This document shows, one piece after another, positions 11,876 through 23,882 of a stretch of 64,000 bases of DNA. The stretch covers positions 82,492,097 through 82,556,096 of the forward strand of contig CM037590.1 of NCBI GenBank assembly GCA_021018995.1, given 5' to 3'. Below the pieces are notes generated by a model that worked only from the letters and a program-made list of their open reading frames with translations, made no database searches and was not told where the DNA came from. Position 1 is the first letter of the stretch, and each line of letters opens with the position of its first letter. A program made the position numbers and the translations under genes. The DNA is from Chloranthus sessilifolius. Lineage: Eukaryota > Streptophyta > Magnoliopsida > Chloranthales > Chloranthaceae.

Positions 11876-12231
11876 AAGATTGAGGCGATGCACCTCCGTG
11901 ATCCCGAGGAGTGATCCGAAAGGTCGTCATACATGTAAACTCGGCTTCTGGGAGGCACCCAGGTGTTTTACCTATTTTTGTTTTTCTTTTGTTTTGTTAG
12001 TTCTAGAATTTAGTTTTAGTTTAGTTTAGGTTGTTTTTACTTTCCAAATACATATAGCCACATTACCTTCAATCTCTTTTTGGTCATGTTCTAATTTGAT
12101 GCATATATTCTCGATCTTTGTGTGAGGTACTTTTCAAGTGTTTGGGGTGCCTACTTATTTCAAACAATGAGGACATTGTCATTCTTAGGTTTGTGGTTAT
12201 CTATCTTGTGTTATGTATTTAAAAAAAAAAA

Positions 12232-12264
<33 letters not shown>

Positions 12265-12994
12265 ATAAACAATTTTAACCATCATACATGATTTACTTTG
12301 CAGTAGTTTTCAAACTTTAGTTGATGATGCATGAGAATTTAATTTTGAGAATATTGATGGCATATTTTGATTACTTGTATCTAGGATAATGAAGCTTAAT
12401 GTGATAATTTGTGGATGACTTTGAAATTCATGCTTAGAATTTGTGCACTTATACCAAGCTAAGATTTAGAAATCGATGAATTATTTTAAACGTTGGATCG
12501 TAGGTTCTTAGTGGAGACTAAACCTGGTGAGCTTTAGAGCTAATTTCCCGTCATTGATGAGTGAATACATAAACTCGGAGTTTTCTTTGAATACGAATTA
12601 TTTTGCATAATCTCATACATTTTATTTTTGGCTTGTGACTTTGCATGAAATCAAATTCATATTATTGTGTTAGAATGTACTGTATATCTACTCAAGACAA
12701 ATAGGCAAGATTACCATCTTTTAAGGATATGATTGAAGGCCATCTTTGGCTCGTTTGTGCTTAAAATGTCCCACCTCATATAAATTTATCCTTCTAGTAC
12801 CCCTTTGAGCCTATTGAAAAATTTACCTTTATACATTCTTTGATAAGCCACATTAACCTTTAACCCTTTACCATTTCTGAAAATTCAGCTTTACCCTTCT
12901 TATTTCTGAGACGTTGGGAACGAGGGATGAAAATGAGTGAAAAGAGAGTAAGTGGAGGATCTGAGTTGTGGTGTCTCGAGAGTGTATGTCAAAA

Positions 12995-13028
<34 letters not shown>

Positions 13029-14020
13029 GAGAGAAAAAGAGAAATTTGACAAAGAATGAAAAATGTGAGGGACCATTAAGAAAAGAAATTCAAAAGAAGA
13101 AGAAAGAGTGAGAAAAGAAAAATATTGAAAAAAAAAATAAAAAATGGTGAGAAATTAGAAAAGAAAAAGAAGAGCAATAGAAAGAAAAAGTTAGTACCTT
13201 TTCTGATTTCTCAGAAATTTTGAATCTAAATTCCCTTTCTTTATTACCCTTTCCTGAGCCCCATTACAACCCTACAAAAGACCTTCATGATCTGATCTTG
13301 CATGGGTAGCTGCCTTGTGGAGAGTAAATATGTGATACCTATGACACTTGATATGACATGCTTAGGATATTCAAGTATTCCGTTCTTATGAGATCTGCTT
13401 TTTTTGTTCATTGATTGCATCGTGTTTCATTTATCATGTGAGACCTTTTTATTTGCTTAGTATTGATCTCTCACATGTGTGCGAAAACTTACCTATCATC
13501 GGAGTGATTTTATTTTGAGAGTATACCTAAAGTGTGGATTGAGTTGTGACATGAGATCCGATGATTTTCCGTTTGGACTAGTTCTAAGATGGATGAATCT
13601 TGGTTTTGGTATGCACACACTTCACGTTTAAGCATGAATGAATAAGTTATCTAACAATTTGAGCATTAGATTAATTTGAATGGATACTAGCATGATTGAC
13701 ATGACATTGGTATTTAAGATTGATGATTCACATGTTGAACCAATTAATGATGTTTTGTTTTGAATGGTATATATGTTATAAAAAATCATGTTTTGAAAAC
13801 TCAGTTTTCCCGATGGTTTGAAATGTTTGGAAGTTTGTGGGTAACTTCACTGTAAACCCCCAGGAGACACAACTCCACCACTAGGGATCACCTAGGGGTT
13901 TAAAGGCTTGTTGCACATGCTAAGTGCAATCGTGTTCCCTACGAAAGTGGCATTTAAATTTTAGGATGTTAGTTTTATTTTATATTTATCATTCTCTTTG
14001 CTCGAGGACTAGCAAAGTGT
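11876..14020 (+). other. Second copy of the Athila 3' non-coding region
   Basis: This parallels 1561-3746. It includes the purine-rich block (about 12935-13190, with a longer A run near 13000) and the conserved block near 13840-13950. From about 12200 onward it is very close to the first copy, in contrast to the integrase part just upstream, which shows many indels. No env-like ORF is seen. The two extra PPT-like motifs of copy one are altered here (near 12141 and 12190). Confidence 0.75.
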
Positions 14021-14030
14021 AGGTTTGGGG

Positions 14031-15406
14031 TGTGATCGGTTGAAATATGACTATATTTCATACCTTAAATCCTACACTTAGCTTCGATGAAAGTATTTGA
14101 TGGTTGTTGTGAGGTTTTGATGATAACAGGTGTTTCTGACCTTTGGATCTTCCAAGTGTATAAAAGAAAGAAATTAAAGGCTACAAAAGAGCTATGGACA
14201 AAAAGGGTCCAAAGAAGCGCTGAAATTCGTGAAGGGAATCAAACTCCATCAAGAAGGGGAAGATATTGAAGTTGCCGCGAGGAACAAAGTGTAAATAAGC
14301 CTTGAGCTTGGAAGAAATGGCGTCAGCAGTTCATCACACACTTCAACACAGCATTGTTCTACGAGGGCATATTGGAGATTTCCACCAATTAGGGCATCTA
14401 CTTCCAACTAGTGTCAATCGATTGAGACATGAATTTCAATCGATTGAGACAAAAAGGCAAAAGTGTCTTAAAGGAGGTCAAATTCAAAGTTCAATCGATT
14501 GAGATCTAAGCCTCAATCGATTGAGATCTAAGCCTCAATCGATTGAGGCAACTAGGGTTAGTTTGAATCGGCTATTATAAATAAGAGGCCCACGGCTTTG
14601 TAAAAGGGGAGCTTTTTGATGGGAGAGTTTTCATTCTGAGAAATTTGTGTAATAATTTGGAGAGAGAGACTTTTGTAAAGGGTTTTCTTAGAGTAATAAA
14701 ATTGTGTTGAGATTTTCCGAGAACATATTTTATTTTACACCTTCTTTGCGCTTTACTTTGGGAATGGTTTTGAATGAAATTGAAGATCTTGCACCAAGGA
14801 TGAGAGGCTAAAGGCTGTAGATCAAGGAGGATGCGATCCCCAGATAAGTACCCATATTTTATGTTTAATGCCATAGTTTGATAATTTCATCATCAAATCG
14901 TTTTTCTCAAAGTGTAGTGATCATGTTTTTATTGTTTTGATCTAAAATACCATGAGATACGCTATGCTTTTCACATGATTCATACCGCGATTAGGCTGAG
15001 TCATTGTTTTTAGATAGGGTATGCCGGGTTAATGATCATGCTTAATTACTAGTCATATTTCTCTTAGAATGATGGTGTGTTTGATGTTAATAAAATTGCG
15101 GGTTTAAAAATAGAAAAGGGTATAAATCTGGGGTAGCAAATTCCTTGATCTTGTTTTTTTAAAATTTGTTCTTAGATTTCTCATTACATAATTTTTAGAT
15201 TAATTTATTTTCTTTCTTGCAATTAGAAAAAGTGTTAATTTTTGGTAAAAATTAAATCTGCCCCTTGGTACTTCCTCGGGGATATTTTCTAAATCTCTAG
15301 GAAGAATTGATTAAAGTTTCAGATTTCCCTGTGGGTTCGACACCCTTGTTCTTGCCTTACTAGAACAGATCTTGTACACTTGCAAGGGTTAATTTAAAAT
15401 CGATCA
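14031..15406 (+). repeat. Athila-type 3' LTR
   Basis: The LTR starts TGTGATCGGT after a polypurine tract at 14021-14030 and ends ATCGATCA at 15406, about 1376 bp. It is closely similar to 3758-5125 with scattered differences. A TATA-like sequence is at 14573-14584. Five exact TCAATCGATTGA sites lie at 14414-14547, against three exact and two variant sites in the other LTR. The following DNA (from ATACC) is unrelated, so this is the true right end of the tandem. Confidence 0.92.
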
Positions 15407-16506
15407 ATACCCCTGCTCGAGCTGCCCTCTACGACTACTCGAGCCGGCTCAAAGACACATCAGGTTTACCATATTCGAGTTGTCCCTCGCTTACGAAAAT
15501 TCCCCATTCAAACACATCGATTCAAACACAAATTATCTCACATACATAAGAATTAAAAGCACGACATTTACCCCCAATTTCAAGGCACATGCAAGGATTC
15601 CGACGATCGTATCAAGATGCTTCGGATATCGTGATTCTCACGCGTATGATCCATGGAATCACTGCATACGGCCTCAACTCTCAACAATCGGCAATAAAAC
15701 TCAAATTTCTAAATCAATGTGCATGTGGTACGAGGGTTACTTTTTTTAGTTTCCATGCATGTGGAGATTTACGACTGGTTGGTGTCGGATTAATGCCGTT
15801 AAAGCACCAATCCTTTGATTTCTTGACGTTCTTCCCATGGTCAAAAGAAAAACCAAGCTCGAGGTTCTCAATGGTTGTGGAGAACAATTCCTATTGGAGT
15901 GAAAAGGATTTCGGGAGAGATCCTATGGTTGGGTTTCAAGGAACTAAATCAAGGTAGAAGGGAAATGGGCTCTCTATCTCTCTCTCGCTCTCTCTCATTT
16001 CTCCTCAAGCACATAGCCGGTATCCTCACTCTCAAATGCTTTGCATGGTTATGTGAGGGAGTGACTTAATAGAGAGTGATTTGAGTTGGGTGTGTAGCCC
16101 ATTTACACAACGGTTGTGTATAAATCCATCACTTGGCCCCTAATTCATGGGCCCAAGTGCCCTGCCTCAAATGGGTCTTAACCCATTAGATCTCCAAATG
16201 GGCCATGGCGGAATTTTGGTCCCTAAAGGGTCTTAAGCGATCGGTCTTCCGAAAAGATCCAAAGCTGCAATTGGCCAATGTATTTCTTTTCTAAATGGGC
16301 CCTAAGGGAATTCTGGTTTCCAAATAGACCCAAAATGGGTTAGGTTCAAAAGGGTCAGTGAGTTTGGGTCCAAATAGATCTCAAATGAAATAGTCCCCCT
16401 ATGGGTCTCAAGTGCAATAGCTTCATACGGGTCCCTAGTCGACAAGTTTCTAAGTGGATTTCTCCAGTAAAAGTCCAGCAGTTGGTGACACACCACGTGT
16501 TCCGAA
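15407..16506. other. Unassigned DNA between two retroelements
   Basis: No convincing gene. Short ORFs here lack recognisable domains. A block rich in GGGCC/AATGGG words (16090-16400) looks like decayed repeat DNA. It separates the Athila A right end from the truncated gag of the next element. Confidence 0.4.
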
Positions 16507-16866
16507 TTACACGTCCGTGACTTTACATGGTGTCACAAACATCATACAAAGTTCTATAAAATCCCTTAAGTGTTGATAGTGATCTTCTCGATCAAGCCCA
16601 TAAAAGGTGGATAAAGCTTGAAGCGTATTGAACTTGATCTCGTACTTTTGACTAGTTACTACCTCTGGTATTACTATACAAGAGGGCATGGTCAGAGTAA
16701 CTGGGCTGAAGTGTGCCTGAATAGGGCGGTCATCAGCTATGGTTTGGGATTTTCTTTCGGAAGATTGGTTAGATGCTAGATTGTGCAAAAGAGTCCTTTC
16801 AATTTCTGGGTACGCTTGAAGAATTCTAAACTTCGAGATCGAGTGTGATGCATACACCAGAAACAT
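16507..16866 (-). pseudogene. Athila-like gag N-terminal fragment
   Basis: The 119-codon minus-strand frame has YPEIERTLLHNL, then a core (YEIKFNTLQALSTFYGLDRE, then HYQHLRDFIELCMMF) that lines up by eye with the gag of the Athila element at 6316. It lies about 220 bases downstream of the primer site at 17086-17103, the right place for gag. Similarity ends near 16530, where the element is truncated; the rest of gag and pol is absent. It marks a separate, older minus-strand element. Confidence 0.75.
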
Positions 16867-17085
16867 ATATATTTTTGTGTTTTTAGTTTTTCTGATTTTT
16901 ATTTTAGAAAGCAGAGAGAGAAAACAAATTTGAACGTCATTGTCAGAAGAAGTGTCGAAACCTTTGATTCACTGCTCTGAATAAACCTACAGAAGATTAA
17001 GTAGTGATCAAAGAAAATAAAAATAAAAAAAAAATAAAAAGAGAGACAAATATTGGCTTTCGAAATAAAATTAAAATTTTTTGCG

Positions 17086-17103
17086 TCCCCGGCAACGACA
17101 CCA
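17086..17103 (-). other. Primer binding site (tRNA-Asp-like), minus strand
   Basis: On the minus strand the sequence reads TGGTGTCGTTGCCGGGGA, six bases after the LTR end. It differs by two bases from the primer site at 5132. Confidence 0.85.
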
Positions 17104-17109
17104 AAAACT

Positions 17110-18534
17110 TGTTCATGGCTATTATTGTACTCAACCTTAACCTATTACAAGCATATAATGGAAATTGTAGCAGTAGTATAGGGTCGTTCCGACAAGAAAG
17201 GTCAAAATTTCGTATGTTTTGAAAACTTTTATTTGTCTTTTAATAATCTAATCTACTGGAGAAATAAGAATAAAATAATGATTATTTAAACAAATTGCAA
17301 GAAAAGTAAATCTAAATCCTCCTCCTTTCAGATTATTATCGTCAATCACCATCCTTCAGTTCTCAAATGCTTACAAAAGTAAAGTACCATTACATCGTAT
17401 CTCAGTCCTCTAGAATTTAGGTATCAATCAAACTCAAAATTTCCTTAACACAGATTTATATTAATCAATAATCTTCCCGAAATTTGGGCGTCAATCAAAC
17501 TCAAGAAAATTGTAGATGAAAAATAAAAACCGTTACACTAATATCCTCAAACTCTCAATTTTAGGTGTCAATTAAAATCAAGAAGAATTGGATGTTTACA
17601 AAGTAGTAAAGTGTAATAAAATAAATCTAAACTAGAAAGCAAAAGTAGAATCATCCAAAGGGTCGGTCTTTTAGCTTCTTCGGTCTTGGTTGTCAGGCAA
17701 GACTTTTAGAGAACTGTGAACGATTTTACTTGATAAAAACTTCTCTACGGTGATCTTCAAGAATTTCAACCTCAGTTGTCAATTGATGTTGAAAATTCCT
17801 TGGATGATCTTTCTCTTATGTCGAGCCATCTTATTTATAGATCATAAGGGGTCGATTTATATTATTCTAAGAATATTACTAAAACAAAAGTTTCCTAATA
17901 TAACTCTTACTTCTAATTCTAATCTTTCTTGCTTTGGGATGATAGATGCGCGCATGACTTTTTTTCGTGATTTCAGTAGCAGAGATCTTTTAGATTTTTC
18001 TTTTATATCTTTGCCAATCTTCTCAGATCCGTGGGTTGTCGAACTTCTAATTCAAGTGATCTTCTAATTCTGTGCATGGCAATATATATCTCACGTGATC
18101 AGTAGCAACGAAAGCTTTAATTTTGACCAATCATAATTTTTTATTGTTCTCTTCTTCAGTATGATTTCCCCCTTTCGATTGATCATATTTCTCCTTTTTG
18201 TCCTTCATTCTTCAGCGTCTCTTTAAGGAATTGTAAGTACGTTTATGCTCTTTTCTTGGTATCTTTCATTCTAGCGAGCTTACAATTGGTCATTCGATCG
18301 ATCGTATCTCGTCTTTCTTTTTTACTTATGGACTGGTTCTCGATACGATTAGTCGTACTTGCATACGTTCATCTTTCTTACTGCATTTTGAGTTTACTTT
18401 GGCAAAGATTAGCACCTTAACTCTATTCTTCTATCTGTTTTGAATATCTACACATAGACATCTCGTTAGTAACAAACTAGGGTCTAGCAGCACTAAGTTA
18501 AGGATGATAAATTAGTAAATTATGTGACTGATCA
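17110..18534 (-). repeat. 5' LTR of a minus-strand Athila-like element (family B)
   Basis: On the minus strand it runs from TGATCAGTCACATAAT (18534) to CCATGAACA (17110), about 1425 bp. It is homologous to the LTR fragment at 21399-22118 and the solo LTR at 51501-53080, sharing the first about 150 bases, a TGATCACGTG block (18092-18101) and a CTATAAATAAG TATA box (about 17828-17838). The segment between these shared blocks (about 18200-18370) differs and is rich in CGATCGATCG/ATACG words. Confidence 0.85.
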
Positions 18535-19665
18535 CTCATTTGTGGACCTAGACCATAAAATTGCCAGTATACCTAGAATTGGATCTAGTAAGACCCAAAC
18601 CACCTAGGAAATGACCCATGAACCTTGAACCCATATGATTGGACATGTCTAAGTCCAAATACCCTACCTGAAGGCCGGATATGGACGAGTGGTTGGCCCT
18701 GAGGCCTAATCAATAAAATAAAGGAAATGAGAAAGCTATCGAAACCATAGGATATTCTTTAGGTGTAAGAGATATCGACCCATCAATGAGTGGTCAATCA
18801 GTTGACTTAATTCAAATAAATTCATAAAATTATTACAAACAGGCATCCCGGTGCCTTAAATTTTATTTAGAGATGATCGAGTTTTATTTTTACCAACGAT
18901 AATAAACACAAGTCCTCATTGGACTCTAAACTGAGGGAACACTTAGTCAAAGTGTGAACCAACGAGATGCCCCCTTAGGATCAAGTCATGAAACTTGAAG
19001 ACCTAGACCTTGACTTCTGATTTGAATGAACTGCCTGAATTGTTTAATTGATGAAACTGATTGATAGATATGAGTCAGTGACATGCTTGACCTTGAACTT
19101 GTATTGATACTCAGTTTGGACTTATACTTGAACTTGTACTTGAACTTGAATGTGAACTTAAACTTGAACTTGAACTTGAATGTGAACTTGAACTTGAACT
19201 CGTACTTGAATCCGAAATGAGATTTTGAACTTGAACTTCTAAGAAGTATATATGAATCTTGAACCCGAAATGAGAACTTGAACTTGAACTTCTAGGAAGA
19301 AGTATACTTGAATATGGAAATTCTGAATATATTGAATCTTGAATATTAATTATTTGATAACAAATCTTGAAATCTCGAAAGTGAAAAGAGGATACTATCT
19401 TGAAATTGAAAACCTCACAGCTTATCGCTATTCTCACGAACATGCTCATATGAGCACCTTGTACTTGAAAGAGTCATTAAAATGTCAGCTGAGGATTGAG
19501 TCTAGTTAGATCAATAGCATCATTGATCATTGTCTTGATTTAGTAAATGGAGGAGAGTTTTAGCATTTGTCTGTGCATCATTGGCATCTTGAATCTTGAA
19601 TTTTGAATCTTAGGCCATGGTTGGTGTCTAATATCGCACTGAATTAATTAAAAGACGTTAATAAT
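18535..19665. repeat. Unassigned spacer with a CTTGAA microsatellite
   Basis: No gene is recognised. From about 19095 to 19300 the sequence is an imperfect array of CTTGAA hexamers with variants (ACTTGAACTTGTACTTGAA). The minus-strand ORF over it (Ser-rich) is a translation of this simple repeat and is not considered a gene. Confidence 0.6.
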
Positions 19666-21187
19666 TGATAGTCTTAAAATATAACCTTACAAGTGCACAA
19701 GTTTGAATATACTAGGGCAAGTACAAGGGTGTCGAACCATAGACTTATCGTTTATCTAATCTAACTTTTGTCCTTCTAAAAAACTTACATAAAATTAAGT
19801 TTCCTAAAAAAATTAAAATAAAAAGAAAACCTACAACAATTTTGAAATAAGAGATGAGAAGACAGGATGGGATCTCTCTTGAATTTCAAACTCATAGATA
19901 ATAAATCTTATTTTTCTTCTATGATGAATCCCAAGTACCCCCACTCTAGGCTACAAGATCTATCGCCTTGTAGATGAATTAGATAAATCTAATCATCAAA
20001 GTATCATTGCACGTAACCAACTAAAACTCCTACAAGGCTTAGTCTGTCGGCGAATATCATATCTAATCCAATCCCAATCCCTACAAGGCCACTAGGATTA
20101 AATTAAACAAAATTAAACCTGTACAATCGCGCATTCTTGATGACTCTCGGACCCTCAAACATGCAATCATACCATAAAACGAAATTCAAAATAAAAAATA
20201 GAAATATAACTTTATTATATACTTATCTGAAATTTACAAGAGATCCCAACCTGAAATTGTTTAGCCTTGCATCGATCGAAAGACCTTCATCATTGCTGAA
20301 TCGGTCTTCTCTCGATGGTTACAATCAATCTCACTCTATTTCAAAACTGAAACTAACCTAAACCTACGAATTTTTCACATTAAAACACTCAAGAAAAGTT
20401 TGCCGTCAAGGATTAGCTAAACCTAGGGTTCTTATTTATAGATGTATAAGACCTTAGAACAATTGTACATGACAAGTTACCTAAGAGATCCCAAGAAATC
20501 AATTCGGTGAAGAAGGATCCATAGAAGATTTCAGGGGTAAAAGATATCCAGCTGCATCACCTTATTTTTCGCACCGAAACTCAATTTTGACCGGTCGAGA
20601 TTGAATCTCGACTGGTCGACCTTATGATTGCTACAGGTCGCACTCTTCGTTCTTTATTTATGCTTCAGAATCTAAACTCGACTGGTCAAACTTTGATTTC
20701 GACCGGTCAAGATTATATTTATATAATCTCATCCTCTCTTCTGATCTGTCTCGACCAGTCGAACTGGACTTTGATCGATCCATTTCATACACCTGCAGCT
20801 TTGAGAATCTTGACCGATCGAAATAGTCATTTCAACCGGTCCAAATGGACTCTTCTTCTTTCTCTATGTTCTCTTCTGAATGGCTATTTCGACTAGTCAA
20901 AATGGACTCTTCTTCTTTCTATATGTTCTCTTCAGAATAGGTTGGTACGGAGCGATCTCGACCGGTCGAAATGACCTTTTCAGCCACTTCTTTCACAGTT
21001 TTTCCCTGGATCTCTTGCCAAAGCTTTGGGTTTCTCTTATCTTAGCTCTATTAACCACTTTTACATTTATCTAGCCTTTGCACCTGTTGCAACACAACAC
21101 GAACTAAAAGTATTCATTAGTAGTAAAGTGACGGCTAATAAGGCCAAGATTTGAGTATATTTTATACAATTTTAGAGATCGATCACA
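19666..21187 (-). repeat. 3' LTR of a second minus-strand Athila-like element (family C)
   Basis: Read on the minus strand it starts TGTGATCGATC directly after a polypurine tract and ends GACTATCA at 19666, about 1522 bp. Its end resembles the Athila A LTR end, including a GGTTCGACACCCTTG-type block. TATA-like CTATAAATAAG is at 20431-20441. Upstream of it in U3, 20588-20970, lie about ten variants of TCGACCGGTCGA. No PBS follows at 19665, so this is the 3' LTR; the internal region lies to the right and is truncated. Confidence 0.85.
20588..20970 (-). promoter_or_regulatory. TCGACCGGTCGA-type palindrome array in U3
   Basis: About ten sites in 380 bp vary around TCGACCGGTCGA (for example CGACTGGTCGA, CGACCAGTCGA, GACCGATCGAA, CGACTAGTCAA). 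Spacing is irregular. The array ends about 150 bp upstream of the TATA box on the minus strand. Confidence 0.6.
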
Positions 21188-21398
21188 CCCCCAAACCTCA
21201 ACTTTTCTAGTCCTGAAGCAAAGGAAACATTAAAACTTAACCCAAAAGTAAACTAACCTAATAATATACAAGCTAATCTAAAAAGTAAAAGTCACTTTCG
21301 TAGGGAGTATGATTGCATTTAGCATATGCAATAAACCTTTAAACCCCTAGGTGATCCCTAGTGAAAGAGTTGTGTCTCCTAAGGGTTTACAATGTAGA
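21188..21398 (-). mobile_element. Polypurine tract and 3' UTR remnant of Athila-like family C
   Basis: Minus strand 21200-21188 reads TGAGGTTTGGGGG, then the LTR. The adjoining about 200 bases match the conserved 3' UTR block of the Athila A element (3590-3740), including GGGATCACC(T/C)AGGGGTTTAAAGG. The remnant is cut at 21398 by another LTR. Confidence 0.8.
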
Positions 21399-22118
21399 TG
21401 ATCTGTCACAGAATATATCATTTTACCACCCTTAACTTATTGATGTTAAACCTTAGTTTGTTATTAATGAGATACCATGTGGAGATATTTAGAATAATGA
21501 GCATATTAGAGCCGAAGTGCTAATCTTTGTCAAAATGAACTCAAAAAGTAACAAGAATTACGATCGTGCAAAAAAATGATTCACTCGAACGAAGGACCAG
21601 TCGATAAGCCAAGAAAAAGAAATATCAAACGAATGTAAATATCGAACGAGCGAAAAAGAAAGAAGAAACAGAAATAGTGATTCACGAGCATACGAAAGAA
21701 GCTATGACTGGAGGAACGAAAGTAAGATCTCGAACGTTCGACAGAGCATAAATCCTATAGAAAGAAGAACAATCATTCACACGATTGTACAAAATAAAGC
21801 TCATACTGCTGATCACGTGAAATTTACACTGCCATGCACAAAATTAGAAGATCTCTTGGATTAGAAGTCTTACAACTTACAGATTAGAGAAAATTGACAA
21901 AAGAACTCAGAAGATCTCTACTACTAAAATTAAGGAGAAAAGTCCAGGATGCATCTACCATTAGAACAAGGAAGAACTAGGATTAGAAGTAGAATTGTAT
22001 TAGGAATATTTTGTTTAGAAGTTTTCTTTTATTAGAATTAGAATAATGTAAATCGACCCTTTATGATCTATAAATAAGAGGGCTCGGCATAGGAATAGAG
22101 TGATTGAAGGAATTCTCA
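21399..22118 (+). repeat. Truncated LTR of family B
   Basis: This is the 5' half of an LTR homologous to 17110-18534 (opposite strand) and 51501-53080. It starts TGATCTGTCACAGAAT and includes TGATCACGTG at 21810-21819 and CTATAAATAAG at 22068-22078, then loses similarity near 22118. The variable segment 21545-21790 is rich in CGAACGA/CGAACGTTCG words. It sits in the 3' UTR of the family C element. Confidence 0.8.
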
Positions 22119-22119
22119 G

Positions 22120-22472
22120 AAATAATCACATTATATCTAGTCACAGGACCTGGCATCTTGACATCGTATGACGCCACCAATACCTCATTTGCGTCAATTT
22201 CCTCTCGTTTGATTGCAATATGCAACAAGTCGCGATATGTGATGGGATGCGATATACACCCGCGATTGTGGATACACCTCTCGATTACTACCAAGGGTTC
22301 GTGAATACCCTTATTATTTAGCTTGCGCTGAAAGATAAGAAAGCCAAGCATTTCATACGAGCTCCTGATTCACACTCGTGATCTCTCAAATAAACAAGAA
22401 GGCACTCAGAAAGGGGGGTGTCTACTTTTTCGACGCATTCTTGTTTCACAAGAAAATACCGAAGAGGGCATC
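22120..22472 (+). mobile_element. 3' end of the internal region of a Tat-type element
   Basis: The last about 90 bases (GGGGGGTGTCTACTTTTT near 22417, then GAAAATACCGAAGAGGGCATC) form the kind of polypurine-rich junction that precedes a TGTAGACACC LTR in Tat/Ogre-type elements. The upstream part has no recognisable pol sequence. The rest of the element is missing. Confidence 0.6.
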
Positions 22473-23882
22473 TGTAGACACCCCATTTTCGTCCTCTTTA
22501 AGTATACAAACCTGTTCAGTCAACCTTTGACCTTACCCGTGACTTATAGAAAGGGACCAACACTCTCTAAGAGTTTTGAAACCTTAAAAACCCTATTATT
22601 AGGGAATTATACACCACAACAATAGTGTATAGTTAAATCCCAGGCTGAAACCTTAGCTTGTAGACTCGGATTTGACCCAACCCGATAAGTTCCCGAATTA
22701 TGCGCATGAATCCATGCGCATAATTGGATTGCATGCATAAATCTATGCGTACAATCAGTCCAAGCGGACTGGGGCACACTTTTCGTGCACTACTCATAGT
22801 CCCGAATTGTGCGCCTTATTCGATGCGCCCAATTAGATTACGCACACCACTTGGCACACGTAATTGGTCCAAAGTTGAACTAGGATTACAACTCCCAAGA
22901 CTGCTCAAACTCCCCGATTATGCGCATGACTCTATGCGCATAATTGGATTATGCGCATGGTTTCATGCGCATAATTAGTTCTAAGTGAAACGGATCTAGC
23001 ATATTCGGCTGAGCCAGTCAACCGGTCACTCCCCAGTCGGTGATCGATTTTCAAGGAATCACACGCATGGATCCATGCGCGCAATTCAATTACAGGCGGC
23101 AGTCTATGCGTGCAATTGCCCAAGTGTGCACATGGCCCCATGTGTTTAATTATCCATATACCTATAAATAGGCCCCTACCCCTAGCCAAACTTACCAATT
23201 TCTTCAACGAGTTTCGTCTCCCAAGCTTCCTCCTTTTAGAATGGGGTTGAGCTGCACTGCAAACTCTTCTCTAGAAACCTCAGGGTAGCCAAGCTAGTAG
23301 TACCGGCTCACCAGCCTTGACTCTCGAAGGAGTATCGAAGGAATAAGCCCCTAGCCTTATTAGATCTATCCCTAAGAAATCCCTGCCCAAAATTCTTAAC
23401 CTTAGCGCCCTTAGAGACTGACACACTCTTGCATATGCCTCTTAAAATAGCCTTAGCCTCATCGATTTGTCCAAGGGAGCTTACAGAGGGTACCCGAGAA
23501 AATAGTCGATCCTCTTAAGCATAGAGAGACACAACTCCCTTTTTAGATAGGTCCCCATAGGAATAGAAAATCAAACTAGTTAGACTTTAGGCAACCCATA
23601 GCTATTGAAGTTGGTAGGCCAACGTTCAGTAGAAGAGCCCAACCCACACTCCGCGAAGCGTGATCAACGAAAAGTTATAACGTCGATAAATATTTGTAGT
23701 TGGTGATTGCATCAACCCCCGAAATACTCTATCTGGAATTTATCTTCCTTTATTTTTCTGTATTTAAATATTTTCCTTTTGATTATTCTATAGTTTTTCT
23801 CGCATTGCAAATAAAATCCACTTAGACCAAATTAGGCCACTTATTCCGGGACCCGAAAGGATCTTAGAAAAAGCACGTACCA
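22473..23882 (+). repeat. Tat-type 3' LTR
   Basis: The LTR starts TGTAGACACCCC and ends near CACGTACCA at 23882, about 1410 bp. It is homologous at both ends to the longer LTR 58433-61106. CCTATAAATAGG, a TATA box, is near 23160. Directly upstream (22694-23150) lie many copies of ATGCGCAT and variants in inverted pairs, usually followed by AATT. The next bases belong to a FAR1-like fragment, so this is the element's right border. Confidence 0.8.
22694..23150 (+). promoter_or_regulatory. ATGCGCAT palindrome array in Tat U3
   Basis: Repeated words ATTATGCGCATG and CATGCGCATAATT face each other as inverted pairs, with degraded variants (ATGCGTACAAT, TGCGCGCAATT). The array stops just before the TATA box. 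The related LTR at 58433 has a looser version at 58855-59265. Confidence 0.55.

Larger units (their letters stand above)
5126..14030 (+). mobile_element. Complete but decayed internal region of the Athila-type element
   Basis: The order is PBS, long leader, gag, protease, reverse transcriptase/RNase H, integrase, long 3' non-coding region and polypurine tract. That is the Ty3/gypsy order and an Athila-type layout. All coding parts are present but interrupted by stops and frameshifts, so this copy cannot make its own polyprotein. With its two LTRs it spans 3758-15406. The bases after the right LTR are ATACC; the matching target duplication would lie left of the window because the left side is another unit of the same element. 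Confidence 0.9.

Noticed and set aside
19111-19449. Minus-strand Ser-rich ORF of 112 codons
   Set aside because: It is a translation of an imperfect CTTGAA microsatellite and has no domain.
22061-22351. Minus-strand 96-codon ORF near the Tat LTR
   Set aside because: No recognised domain; it spans the join between a truncated LTR and Tat 3' sequence, so it is a chance frame.
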